NCBI RefSeq assembly: GCF_004681965.1
Contig: NZ_SMLL01000010.1
Span: 21,396-85,395, forward strand
Length of the DNA stretch: 64,000 nucleotides
Direction of reading: 5' to 3'
Source of the DNA: Ramlibacter rhizophilus
GTDB taxonomy: Bacteria > Pseudomonadota > Gammaproteobacteria > Burkholderiales > Burkholderiaceae_C
Below, in pieces: positions 25,885 through 33,934 of the stretch (position 1 is its first letter; each line of letters opens with the position of its first letter). Below the pieces are notes generated by a model. The model saw only the letters and a list, made by a program, of their open reading frames with translations. It did no database searches and was not told the origin of the DNA. A program made the translations under genes and the position numbers.

Positions 25885-26148
25885 ATGGCCAAGGAAGAGT
25901 TGATTGAAATGCGCGGGCGCGTGGCCGAGGTGCTGCCGGACTCGCGCTACCGCGTCATCCTGGAGAACGGGCACGAGCTCGTCGCGTACAGCGGCGGCAA
26001 GATGCGCAAGAACCACATCCGCATCATCGCGGGGGATGACGTCACCCTGGAGCTGTCGCCCTACGACCTCAACAAGGGCCGCATCATGTTCCGGCACCTG
26101 CCGGACCGCCGCCCGCCCGGCGCGCCTGGCGGCGGCCACCGTCGCTGA
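25885..26148 (+). CDS. infA: Translation initiation factor IF-1, extended form
   Basis: This is an 87-residue S1/OB-fold protein that binds the ribosomal A site during initiation. The core is canonical: [42 protein letters not shown], and [20 protein letters not shown]. Canonical IF-1 is 72 residues; here a Pro/Gly/Arg-rich tail of about 15 residues follows. Burkholderiales commonly carry a second infA of this kind outside the ribosomal-protein operon, so this is probably the paralogue (inference). The ATG at 25885 is favoured over longer readings. It is not in an obvious operon. Confidence 0.93.
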   Translation: MAKEELIEMRGRVAEVLPDSRYRVILENGHELVAYSGGKMRKNHIRIIAGDDVTLELSPYDLNKGRIMFRHLPDRRPPGAPGGGHRR

Positions 26149-26230
26149 ACGTTTTCCTTCCTTCGCAGCCGGCCAGTCGCCCCGCCCCTCGGTCGGGTTG
26201 GCCGCCCCGCCAGCCGGCGACAATGCCGGC

Positions 26231-27241
26231 ATGTCGGCCCTGCTTCCCCTCATCGAAACCTATCGCGGCGGCACGCTCGAGTGCCTGCACCATGGCGCCG
26301 TCGCCGTCTGCGATGCGCGCGGTGAGCTGCTGGCCTGTGCCGGCGACCCGCACTGGCTGAGCTTCAGCCGCTCCACTCTCAAGCCTTTCCAGGCCTTGCC
26401 GCTGCTCGAATCGGGCGGCGCGCGCCAGTTCTCGCTGGCCAGCGAGCAGCTGGCCCTGCTGTGTGCCAGCCACAGCGGCGAGCCCATGCACGTGGCGCAG
26501 GTGGACACGCTGCTGCAGCGGGCCGGCCTGGGCGTGAAGGCCCTGCAGTGCGGCTGCCATGTGCCGATGTTCGCGACCCTGCCCGGCGCGCAGCCTCCCG
26601 AGCAGGTCGACGAGCGGCACCACAACTGCAGCGGCAAGCACGCCGGCTTTCTGCTCTGGTGCGTGCAGCACGGCCAGCCGACGGCGAATTACCTGGCCCC
26701 TGGGCACCCCTTGCAGCTTGCCATCCGCCGGGGCGTGGCCCAAGTCACCGGCCTGTCGGCCGAGCAGCTCAAGACTGCGACCGATGGCTGCTCCGCGCCC
26801 AACCTGGCCATGCCCCTGTCGCGCCTGGCGCGCGCCTATGCCCGCCTTGCCTTGGGCACGCAGGATGCGGAGTTCGGCGCCAGCTTCGCCGCGCTCGGCG
26901 GGGCCATGGTGCGGCACCCCGAACTGGTCTCCGGCACCGGCCGCGCCGACCTGGCCTTCATGCAGGCCGGCCGCGGCGACTGGATCTGCAAGGGCGGCGC
27001 GGACGGCGTGCAGGCGCTGGCCAGCCGCAGCCGCGGCCAGGCCATTGCCCTGAAGATCGCCGACGGCAGCCCGGTCGCCGTGCAGGCTGCGACGGTGGCG
27101 GTGCTGGACCAGCTCGGCTGGCTGGACGCGCGCCAGCGCGAAGAACTGCGTCCCTGGCGGGCCGAGGCCATCGCCAATGCGCGTGGGACCCAGGTGGGCC
27201 AGCGCAAGTCGGCGTTCACGTTGCGCCGCCTCGCCGGCTGA
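26231..27241 (+). CDS. L-asparaginase II family (Rhizobium etli type)
   Basis: This 336-residue hydrolase of the Asparaginase_II family (PF06089) deaminates asparagine. It is unrelated to the E. coli-type enzymes. Family features are the SxxK motif in SFSRSTLKPFQALPLL (about residue 46), CASHSGEPMHV (second Ser, about 78), HHNCSGKHAGFL (a Cys/Lys metal-site region, about 133) and DGCSAPNLAMPLSRLA (Cys, about 187). The arrangement fits the zinc-containing Ser-Lys tandem active site described for the R. etli enzyme. Start ATG at 26231 lacks a clear ribosome binding site. Confidence 0.88.
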   Translation: MSALLPLIETYRGGTLECLHHGAVAVCDARGELLACAGDPHWLSFSRSTLKPFQALPLLESGGARQFSLASEQLALLCASHSGEPMHVAQVDTLLQRAGLGVKALQCGCHVPMFATLPGAQPPEQVDERHHNCSGKHAGFLLWCVQHGQPTANYLAPGHPLQLAIRRGVAQVTGLSAEQLKTATDGCSAPNLAMPLSRLARAYARLALGTQDAEFGASFAALGGAMVRHPELVSGTGRADLAFMQAGRGDWICKGGADGVQALASRSRGQAIALKIADGSPVAVQAATVAVLDQLGWLDARQREELRPWRAEAIANARGTQVGQRKSAFTLRRLAG

Positions 27242-27322
27242 GCCGGTTCCGTTACCGCTGCTCACCAGAATGGCCCAAGGGGGCTATTCAACGTGCCGGG
27301 CCGTGGGCGCAGACTGGCTGCC

Positions 27323-27523
27323 ATGACCCCGGTCGTCTCGCCGCAGTTCACCGCCGCCGAACTGAAGCTCATCCTGCACGCCCTGCTGGATGCGCGTGTC
27401 GTGCTGCAGGCGGTCGAAGGCGGCATGCTGCAGCACCCGCCGCAGCCCCCGGTGCACCTGCATGACCTCACCCCCGAACTTGCGCGGGTCGAGGCCGCGC
27501 TGCTGCTGGTGACGGCGGCCTGA
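27323..27523 (+). CDS. Small hypothetical protein, 66 residues
   Basis: I do not recognise this protein. It has an N-terminal amphipathic helix (FTAAELKLILHALLDARVVLQAV), a Pro/His-rich middle (HPPQPPVHLHDL) and a C-terminal helix. It has no signal or membrane segment. The reading frame has G/C-rich third positions and ends 15 bases before the stop of the convergent gene. The 81-base gap after asparaginase leaves room for its own promoter. Confidence 0.5.
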   Translation: MTPVVSPQFTAAELKLILHALLDARVVLQAVEGGMLQHPPQPPVHLHDLTPELARVEAALLLVTAA

Positions 27524-27538
27524 GACGCTCGCGCTCGC

Positions 27539-28090
27539 TCAATCGCGCCGCTCCCGCAACAGATAGGCCGTCGCCGCCACCAGGGCCGAGAACACCAGCG
27601 CCTTGCGCACGAAGCCCGCGCGGTTGTGCTTCCACTCGGCGCGCGCGCCCATCTCCGCCAGCACGTTCGGCACATGGCCGTGCGCGAGGTCGTCGATCAG
27701 GCCTTCGCCGACGTTGATGCGGTCGGCCAGGAGCAGCGTCATCCAGTGGCGCAGGTCGTTCTCGCTCCAGCGATACGCCATGTGGCGCAGCCGCCCGCTC
27801 AGGCCGGAGGGCGGCGCCGAGGTGCCGAACACCGGGGTGAGGCCCGGCCGCTCGATCGAATGCAGCACCTCGACGCGGGGCTGCTGGTGCGCGGGCGAGT
27901 CCCAGTGCACGTTGTCCAGGCGCGGCGGCGTGCGTTCCATGGGCACCGCCGGCCGCATGGCGCGGTCCAGGTCCGCGCCCCAGCCGGGGATGTGCGACAT
28001 GTCTCCGTGCTGCTGTCGCTCGGCAGGGTCGGTGCGCTCGGCCACGGTCGGCGCGTGGTAGCGGCTCGAAGGCGTCTGCGTGGTGTCCAT
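27539..28090 (-). CDS. Hypothetical protein with C-terminal membrane helix
   Basis: This 183-residue protein is of unrecognised family. The first about 85 residues are polar and Pro-rich (ISIERPGLTP-like stretches), probably disordered. A helical part follows (RWSENDLRHWMTLLLADRIN) and then a likely membrane helix at the extreme C-terminus (KALVFSALVAATAYLLRERRD). This would be a tail-anchored topology. The ATG at 28090 is preceded by GAAGGGGAACGCC, a good ribosome binding site. It starts 11 bases after the alcohol dehydrogenase stop, so the two are probably co-transcribed. Confidence 0.65.
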   Translation of the reverse strand: MDTTQTPSSRYHAPTVAERTDPAERQQHGDMSHIPGWGADLDRAMRPAVPMERTPPRLDNVHWDSPAHQQPRVEVLHSIERPGLTPVFGTSAPPSGLSGRLRHMAYRWSENDLRHWMTLLLADRINVGEGLIDDLAHGHVPNVLAEMGARAEWKHNRAGFVRKALVFSALVAATAYLLRERRD

Positions 28091-28101
28091 GGCGTTCCCC
28101 T

Positions 28102-29259
28102 TCAATGCGCCCGGACCGAGGGCGGGATCAGCACGGTCTTGATGCAGTTGTCCAGCTTGCTGGAGAAGAGGTGGTAGGCATCGGCCACGTCCTCCAGCGG
28201 CAGGCGGTGGGTGATGATCTCGCTCGGTCGGATATGCCCTGCCTGGATGTGTTCGATCAGCCGCGGCAGGTGGCGCTTGACGCTTGCCTGGTTCATCCGC
28301 ATCGTCAGCCCCTTGTTCAGGGCATTGCCGATCGGCACCGCGTTGAAGGTGGGCCCGTAGACGCCCACGATCGAGACCGTGCCGCCCTTGCGCACCGAGT
28401 TGACGGCCCAGTGCAGCGCGGTGGCGGAACCGCCCTGCAGCTTGAGCGACACGCCCGAGAGGCGCTGCATGGCGTTGCCCGCGGCCTCGGCGCCGACGGC
28501 GTCGATGGCCACGTCAGGCCCCAGGTCGCCCGTCATCTTCTTGAGGTGCATGGCCATGTCGCGCACGTCCTTGAAGTCCACCGTCTCGCAGTGCGCGAAA
28601 TCACGGGCGAAGGCGAGACGGTATTCGACGTGGTCCACCACGATGACGCGCCCGGCGCCGAAGAGCCACGCGCAGCGCGCGGCCATGAGGCCGATCGGCC
28701 CGGCGCCGAAGACCACCACGGTGTCGCCCTCGTCGATGTCGCCCATTTCAGCGGCCTGGTAGCCGGTGGGCACCACGTCGGTGAGCAGGACGGCGTCGTC
28801 CAGGTCGAGGTCCTGGGGAAGGACGGTCGGGCCGACGTCGGCCAGCGGCACGCGCACGTACTCGGCCTGGCCGCCGTCGTAGCCGCCGGCGGTGTGCGAA
28901 TAGCCGTAGACGCCGCCCACGGTGGTCGAGCCCGGGTTGGTGTTGTGGCAGTTGGAGTAGAGCTCCTTGCGGCAGAAGAAGCAGGTGCCGCAGAAGATGT
29001 TGAAGGGCACCAGGACGTGGTCGCCCTTCTTGAGGTTCTGCACCGACGAGCCGACCTCCTCCACCACGCCGGTGAATTCGTGCCCGAAGGTGCTGCCCAC
29101 GCGCGTGTCCGGCACGAGGCCGTGGTACAGGTGCAGGTCCGAGCCGCAGATGCAGGTGCGCGTGACGCGCACGATGGCATCGTTGGGGTGCTCGATGTCG
29201 GGTTCGGCTTTCTGCGCCGCGCGAACGCGGTACGGGCCGCGGTAGTTCATTGCCAGCAT
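28102..29259 (-). CDS. Zinc-dependent alcohol/formaldehyde dehydrogenase-like enzyme
   Basis: This 385-residue medium-chain dehydrogenase/reductase has an N-terminal GroES-like domain. Its catalytic-zinc ligands are in CICGSDLHLYHG (Cys about residue 38) and FGHEFTGVV (His/Glu). Its structural-zinc ligands are in CGTCFFCRKELYSNC (about 92-106). The Rossmann fold follows, with VFGAGPIGLMAARCA. It resembles the glutathione-independent formaldehyde dehydrogenase-like subgroup; substrate unproven. The ATG at 29259 has GGAG 8 bases upstream; an in-frame ATG three codons on is an alternative. Divergent from arginase. Confidence 0.88.
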   Translation of the reverse strand: MLAMNYRGPYRVRAAQKAEPDIEHPNDAIVRVTRTCICGSDLHLYHGLVPDTRVGSTFGHEFTGVVEEVGSSVQNLKKGDHVLVPFNIFCGTCFFCRKELYSNCHNTNPGSTTVGGVYGYSHTAGGYDGGQAEYVRVPLADVGPTVLPQDLDLDDAVLLTDVVPTGYQAAEMGDIDEGDTVVVFGAGPIGLMAARCAWLFGAGRVIVVDHVEYRLAFARDFAHCETVDFKDVRDMAMHLKKMTGDLGPDVAIDAVGAEAAGNAMQRLSGVSLKLQGGSATALHWAVNSVRKGGTVSIVGVYGPTFNAVPIGNALNKGLTMRMNQASVKRHLPRLIEHIQAGHIRPSEIITHRLPLEDVADAYHLFSSKLDNCIKTVLIPPSVRAH

Positions 29260-29358
29260 CAGGTCTGCTCCAGGTTGGGGTTGGTGTCGATGCAGCAGGG
29301 GCAAACGGCGTGCCGCGCCCGGCCCCACGAAATGCGGGGCCCGCAGCACAATGCCTGC

Positions 29359-30276
29359 ATGACCAGCAAGGGAAGCATCGCCCTCATCGGTGCGCCGACC
29401 GACGTCGGCGCGAGCGTGCGCGGGGCCAGCATGGGGCCGGATGCACTTCGGGTCGCCGGCGTGGTGGAGGTCCTGCGCTCGCGCGGCTATGGCGTCACCG
29501 ACCGCGGCAACCTGGCCGGGCCTCCCAACCCCGGCCAGACGGCGCACAACGGGCTGCGCCACCTGCCGGAGGTGGTCGCCTGGAACCGGCTCGTCTATGA
29601 CGCGGTGGACGAGGCGCTCGGGCGCGGGGACCTGCCGCTGCTCATGGGCGGAGACCATTGCCTGGCCATCGGCTCGATCAGCGCGATCGCCTGGCACTGC
29701 CGCCGGCAGGGGCGCGAGCTGCGCGTGATCTGGCTGGACGCCCATACGGACGTGAACACCGAGACCATCAGCCCCAGCGGCAACCTGCACGGCATGCCCG
29801 TCGCATGCCTGCTCGGGCACGGTCCGGCGCCCTTGGTGGGATGGAGTGGCGAGCGCGCGGCGCTGGGGGCCGGCGACATCGACTTCATCGGCATCCGCAG
29901 TGTCGATGCCGAGGAGAAACAGGCCATCCACACCCTGGGCCTGCAGGTCTTCGACATGCGCCACATCGACGAGCACGGCATGCGCAACACGATGTCGGAG
30001 GCCCTGCACGACGTGCACGAGAACACGCACCTGCACGTGAGCTTCGACCTCGACTGCCTGGACCCGGCCGACGCGCCAGGCGTCGGCACCGGCGTGCGCG
30101 GTGGACCCACCTACCGCGAGATGCAGCTGTGCATGGAGATGATCGCCGACACCGGCCGGCTCGGCTCGCTGGACGTGATGGAGATCAATCCCGCCCTGGA
30201 CGTGCGCAATCGCACGGCCGAACTGGCGGTGGAATTCATCCACAGCCTCTTCGGCGCCTCCACGCTGGTTCGGTGA
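29359..30276 (+). CDS. rocF: Arginase
   Basis: This 305-residue ureohydrolase converts arginine to ornithine and urea. All manganese-ligand motifs are present: GGDHCLAIGS (His), WLDAHTDVNT (Asp, His, Asp) and SFDLDCLDPADAPG (two Asp). The N-terminus ALIGAPTDVGASVRGASMGPDALR matches arginase rather than agmatinase. Start ATG at 29359 follows no strong Shine-Dalgarno. It is convergent with recQ (10-base gap) and divergent from the alcohol dehydrogenase gene (99 bases). Confidence 0.93.
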   Translation: MTSKGSIALIGAPTDVGASVRGASMGPDALRVAGVVEVLRSRGYGVTDRGNLAGPPNPGQTAHNGLRHLPEVVAWNRLVYDAVDEALGRGDLPLLMGGDHCLAIGSISAIAWHCRRQGRELRVIWLDAHTDVNTETISPSGNLHGMPVACLLGHGPAPLVGWSGERAALGAGDIDFIGIRSVDAEEKQAIHTLGLQVFDMRHIDEHGMRNTMSEALHDVHENTHLHVSFDLDCLDPADAPGVGTGVRGGPTYREMQLCMEMIADTGRLGSLDVMEINPALDVRNRTAELAVEFIHSLFGASTLVR

Positions 30277-30286
30277 TCGGCGCGGT

Positions 30287-32020
30287 TCACCCAGTGGCGC
30301 TGGCCCGGCTGCGGCCGGCACGCGGCCGGGCCACGAAGTCGGGCTGGAAGCTGCGAACGCTCCCGTCGGCGAACACCACCGTGATCTCGGCCGTGCTGGC
30401 CTGCCGCACCTCGCCACGGCCGTAGCGTTTCACCTGCACCAGCTCGCCGGGCGCGAAGATCGGCTGCCGCGCGGGCGGCGGCTCGGGCACCGCGGGCGTT
30501 TGCCGGTGCGCGTCCTCCTCCTCCTCGCGCTCCTGCAACTGCCGGATGCGCAGGCAATTGTCGCAATGGCCGCAGTGCTCGATCTCGCTCTCGCCTTCGA
30601 GGTGCTCCAGCAGCAGGCGCCAGCGGCACTGGCCGGTCTGGGCGTAGAAGACCATGCGCTCCAGCGTCTGGCGGTCCTGCTCGCGCTTGTCGCGGTAGGC
30701 CGTCATCAGCTCGCGCAGCACGTCCTCGGCCAGCCCGCGGTCGCGCAGCAGTACCTGCCCCTGTGCGTCGACGCGCACGATGCCGCGCCGGCGCAGCAGG
30801 CCCAGCGTCACCTGCAGCTTGTTGCGCGGGCGTGCCAGCCGGGCGTGCAGCAGGTCCAGTGTCCAGGCTGGAGCGTCCTGCGGCGGCTCGTGCAGCGCGG
30901 CGTACAGTGCTGCCGCGTCCTCTTCGCTCGGGTACCGCCCGGCCAGGAAGAACTGCTGCACGGCGCGGTCGCTGCGCAGGAAGAGGAGGCTGCACAGCGC
31001 CGCCTGCCCGTCGCGGCCGGCGCGCCCCGCCTCCTGGTAGTACGCCTCCAGGCCCGAGGGCAGCTGGTAGTGCAGCACGAAGCGGATGTCGGGCTTGTCG
31101 ATCCCCAGGCCGAAGGCATTGGTGGCCACCATCACCCGGTGTTCGCCGGCCATGAAGGCGTCCTGCGCCTCGCGGCGCTGCGCCGCGCCGAGCTTGCCGT
31201 GATAGAGGCCCACGCGCTCGCCGGCCCCGGCCAATGCCTCGTACACCGCCTCGGCCGCTTTCACCGTGGCGGTGTACACCAGTCCGCTGCCGGTGTTGGC
31301 TGCGACCAGTTCGAGTGTTCGCGCCAGCTTGTCGCGTTCGCGGCCGACCGATTCCACCTTCAGGGCCAGGTTGGGCCGGTACGAACCGGTGTGGATGCGA
31401 TCCTCGGGCGCGATGCCCAGCTGCCGGGCGATGTCCTGGGCCACGGCATCGGTCGCGGTGGCGGTGAGCGCCAGCACCACCGGTTTGCCCAGGCGGCGGA
31501 TGGCCGGGCCGATGTCCAGGAAGGCCGGTCGGAAGTCGTGGCCCCACTCCGAGATGCAGTGCGCCTCGTCCACCACCAGCAGGTCCGTGGGATGCGCGGC
31601 GAGCGATTCAGCGAAACCTGGCTCGGCGAGCCGTTCGGGCGTGAGCATGACCACCCGGGCACTGCCGTCCTGCGCGGCGGCCAGGGCGCTGCGCGCCTCC
31701 TCCGAGTCCAGCGCGCTATTGAGTTGCACGGACGGGATGCCCACGGCCTGCAGGTGCTCGCACTGGTCCTTCATGAGCGCGATGAGCGGCGAGACGACCA
31801 CCGTGCGTCCCTCCATGAGCAGCGCCGGAACCTGGTAGCACAGCGACTTGCCCGCGCCCGTGGGCATCACGGCGAGGGTGGAGCGCCCGTCCAGCACGCG
31901 CTCGATCACCAGGCGCTGGCCGGGGCGCAGCCGCTCGATGCCGAAGACGTCGCGCAGGGTGGAGGCGACCTGCTGTCGCCGTGAGGGCTCGGGGTGCGCG
32001 CGCGCCGGCGCGGCGCTCAA
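30287..32020 (-). CDS. recQ: ATP-dependent DNA helicase RecQ
   Basis: This 577-residue 3'-5' helicase acts in recombination and fork repair. Motif I is MPTGAGKSLCYQ (about residue 52), the DEAH box is VVDEAHCISEWGHDFRP (about 148), and motif VI is YYQEAGRAGRDG (about 330). The RecQ zinc-binding domain has CRWRLLLEHL and HCGHCDNC (about 470-495). In place of a clear HRDC domain the C-terminus holds a short beta-rich segment (FAPGELVQVKRYGRGEV, about 527-565) resembling the DUF3553/Tudor-like tail of UvrD/PcrA. The start is TTG, overlapping the upstream stop (TTGA). Confidence 0.94.
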   Translation of the reverse strand: MSAAPARAHPEPSRRQQVASTLRDVFGIERLRPGQRLVIERVLDGRSTLAVMPTGAGKSLCYQVPALLMEGRTVVVSPLIALMKDQCEHLQAVGIPSVQLNSALDSEEARSALAAAQDGSARVVMLTPERLAEPGFAESLAAHPTDLLVVDEAHCISEWGHDFRPAFLDIGPAIRRLGKPVVLALTATATDAVAQDIARQLGIAPEDRIHTGSYRPNLALKVESVGRERDKLARTLELVAANTGSGLVYTATVKAAEAVYEALAGAGERVGLYHGKLGAAQRREAQDAFMAGEHRVMVATNAFGLGIDKPDIRFVLHYQLPSGLEAYYQEAGRAGRDGQAALCSLLFLRSDRAVQQFFLAGRYPSEEDAAALYAALHEPPQDAPAWTLDLLHARLARPRNKLQVTLGLLRRRGIVRVDAQGQVLLRDRGLAEDVLRELMTAYRDKREQDRQTLERMVFYAQTGQCRWRLLLEHLEGESEIEHCGHCDNCLRIRQLQEREEEEDAHRQTPAVPEPPPARQPIFAPGELVQVKRYGRGEVRQASTAEITVVFADGSVRSFQPDFVARPRAGRSRASATG

Positions 32021-32352
32021 CGGTCGGCCTCGTCGTCCAGGTTGTCCTCGTCGCTGTCGGCGTCGAGGTCGGTGAACTCCTGGCTGTCGGGGTCGGCTTC
32101 GGGAAAGGCGGGCGTGCCGTGCTCGGCGCGCACCACGTGGTCGGGCAGGATGTCGCCCCCCTCGCGGCCTTCACCCCCGGACACGGAGCCGCGCTCGCCG
32201 GTGCCGCTCGCGTCGCTGTCCGCGTGCAGTTCGCTGGTGCCGATGGCGTCACTGCCGGAATCGGAGTTGTCGCTGGGACCCAGGGCGTCGCTGTCGCGGC
32301 CGCTCGCCTGGGTGGGCGCCTTGTCGGCGCCGAGAATGCTGCTGTAGGCCAT
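32017..32352 (-). CDS. Acidic Ser/Asp-rich hypothetical protein
   Basis: This 111-residue protein is very acidic and Gly/Ser/Asp-rich (GRDSDALGPSDNSDSGSD, then a C-terminal run of DLDADSDEDN type), probably intrinsically disordered. Related Burkholderiales proteins are often labelled chemotaxis protein in databases, without support that I know of; I treat the function as unknown. An excellent AGGAGG ribosome binding site precedes the ATG. Its TGA overlaps the recQ TTG start by four bases. Confidence 0.75.
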   Translation of the reverse strand: MAYSSILGADKAPTQASGRDSDALGPSDNSDSGSDAIGTSELHADSDASGTGERGSVSGGEGREGGDILPDHVVRAEHGTPAFPEADPDSQEFTDLDADSDEDNLDDEADR

Positions 32353-32605
32353 GGTTCCTCCTGATGCGCCACCGAGCGCTTGAAACCCGGACCCGAGTCT
32401 GAAAGGAGCGCCGATGGCGGGGGCGTCGGTTGCGGCAGCCGGACCATGTCGGACGCCGCGCCACGCCCCGTCCACCGCACGGGGTGTCGATTCGCCGGTT
32501 TTGTCACGGTACGAGGCATTCGCAGGAGGGCGTGCGGAACCCGCCCTTGGCCTGCAGCTCGCGTTTGCCCAACATGGCTCGCTCCACAACGAAGGAGCGA
32601 CAACG

Positions 32606-32821
32606 ATGACCGAAAAGTTCAGGGCCAGCGATGCCACCGAATGGAACTCCCACGGCCACATGGGCCGTGGCAAGGTGCGGCGCAAGCTCACCGCGCGCAC
32701 CCTCCTGAAGGGACACGCCTACTTGGGCGAAACAGGTCAGGAACCCGGCCGCGAACCACGGGCGGCACCGGAAGCGGCGGGCGGCGAGGCGCGACCGTCG
32801 CCGGGCCGCCGTACCGGCTGA
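32606..32821 (+). CDS. Small basic hypothetical protein, 71 residues
   Basis: I do not recognise this protein. It has an Arg/Lys/Gly-rich sequence beginning MTEKFRASDATEW and including HMGRGKVRRKLTARTLLKGH, with a disordered Pro/Gly/Arg-rich tail. AAGGAGCGACAACG precedes the ATG, a good ribosome binding site. The charge suggests nucleic-acid or ribosome contact, but this is only inference. It is convergent with the DUF486 gene after 2 bases. Confidence 0.6.
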   Translation: MTEKFRASDATEWNSHGHMGRGKVRRKLTARTLLKGHAYLGETGQEPGREPRAAPEAAGGEARPSPGRRTG

Positions 32822-32823
32822 TC

Positions 32824-33171
32824 TCAGGCGGCGCGGAAGATGAAGTACACCGCGCCGACCAGGCACAGCCCGGCCCACAGGTAGTCGAGCTTGAGCGGCT
32901 CGCCGAGGTAGATCACCGCGAACGGCACGAACACCGACAGCGTGATGACCTCCTGCATGATCTTGAGCTGCCCGACGCTGAAACCAGCCTGCTGGTAGCC
33001 GATGCGATTGGCCGGGACCTGAAGCAGGTACTCGGCCAGCGCGATGCACCAGCTGACCAGCGCCGCGACCCACCAGGGCGCGGTGGCCAGGTTCTTCAGG
33101 TGCCCGTACCAGGCGATCGTCATGAAGACGTTCGAGGCGACGAGCAGGAGGATGGTGTGGAGGGCCGGCAT
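32824..33171 (-). CDS. DUF486 family membrane protein (DMT-like)
   Basis: This 115-residue protein has four hydrophobic segments and DUF486 features: NVFMTIAWYGHLKNL near the N-terminus, LAEYLLQVPANRIGYQQAGFS in the middle and GLCLVGAVYFIFRA at the end. The family is related to small drug/metabolite transporters, but its activity is not defined. The ATG follows 22 bases after the yggS stop on the same strand. Confidence 0.85.
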   Translation of the reverse strand: MPALHTILLLVASNVFMTIAWYGHLKNLATAPWWVAALVSWCIALAEYLLQVPANRIGYQQAGFSVGQLKIMQEVITLSVFVPFAVIYLGEPLKLDYLWAGLCLVGAVYFIFRAA

Positions 33172-33193
33172 GGCGACGCGTGGCAGGCGCGCT

Positions 33194-33895
33194 TCAGCGG
33201 TCCGGGCCCGCCTTGGGGCGGGCGCCGAAGATGGCCGTTCCGACGCGCACCATCGTGCTGCCGGCCGCCACGGCGGCTTCCAGGTCGTCGCTCATGCCCA
33301 TGGACAGGGTGTCCAGGGGAAGGCCGGCGGCGCGCAGCTCGTCATAGACCGCCCTGGCGCGGCGATGGGACGCGAGCTGGGCGTCGAAGCTGCTGGACGG
33401 CTCCGGGATGTGCATGAGCCCCCGCAAGCGCAGCCCGGGAAGCTGCACCACCTCGCGCGCCAGCACGAGGGCTTCAGCCGGCGGCACGCCCGCCTTCGTG
33501 GCGCTGCCCTCGGCGTCGAGCTGGATGCACACGTTCAGCGGCGGGCGGTCCGCCGGCCGCTGCTGCGACAGGCGCTGCGCGATCTTGAGACGGTCGACCG
33601 AGTGCGCCCAGTCGAAGTGCTCGGCCACCAGGCGCGTCTTGTTGCCCTGGATTGGTCCGATGCAGTGCCACTCCAGGCCCAGGTGGGCCAGCTGGCGCTG
33701 CTTGTCCACGCCTTCCTGGATGTAGTTCTCGCCGAAGGCGCGCTGGCCGCAGGCCGCCGCCGCGGCCACGCCCTGCGCCGGCACGGTCTTGGAGACCGCC
33801 AGGAGGAGGACTTCGTCCGGTTCCCGTTGCGCCGCCGCACAGGCGCTGCAAATGCGCTGCCTCACCCGTTGGAGCTTGTCTTCAATGCTGGTCAT
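33194..33895 (-). CDS. yggS: PLP homeostasis protein, YggS/PROSC family
   Basis: This 233-residue PLP-binding TIM-barrel protein keeps free pyridoxal phosphate in balance; no enzymatic activity is known. The PLP-Lys lies in LLAVSKTVPA (about residue 36), with FGENYIQEG, WHCIGPIQGNKTRLVAEH and the C-terminal LSMGMSDDLEAAVAAGSTMVRVGTAIFG. The ATG at 33895 gives the usual N-terminus; longer in-frame readings run into pilT. It is divergent from pilT with a 39-base gap, the usual neighbour arrangement in beta- and gammaproteobacteria. Confidence 0.93.
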   Translation of the reverse strand: MTSIEDKLQRVRQRICSACAAAQREPDEVLLLAVSKTVPAQGVAAAAACGQRAFGENYIQEGVDKQRQLAHLGLEWHCIGPIQGNKTRLVAEHFDWAHSVDRLKIAQRLSQQRPADRPPLNVCIQLDAEGSATKAGVPPAEALVLAREVVQLPGLRLRGLMHIPEPSSSFDAQLASHRRARAVYDELRAAGLPLDTLSMGMSDDLEAAVAAGSTMVRVGTAIFGARPKAGPDR

Positions 33896-33934
33896 AATCC
33901 AACGGGCGAACTGAACCGTTACGGGAAAAAGAAC

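Noticed and set aside
32488..32525. TTCGC direct repeat near the small basic protein as a PIP box
   Set aside because: The two TTCGC words are 23 bases apart, not the 15 required.
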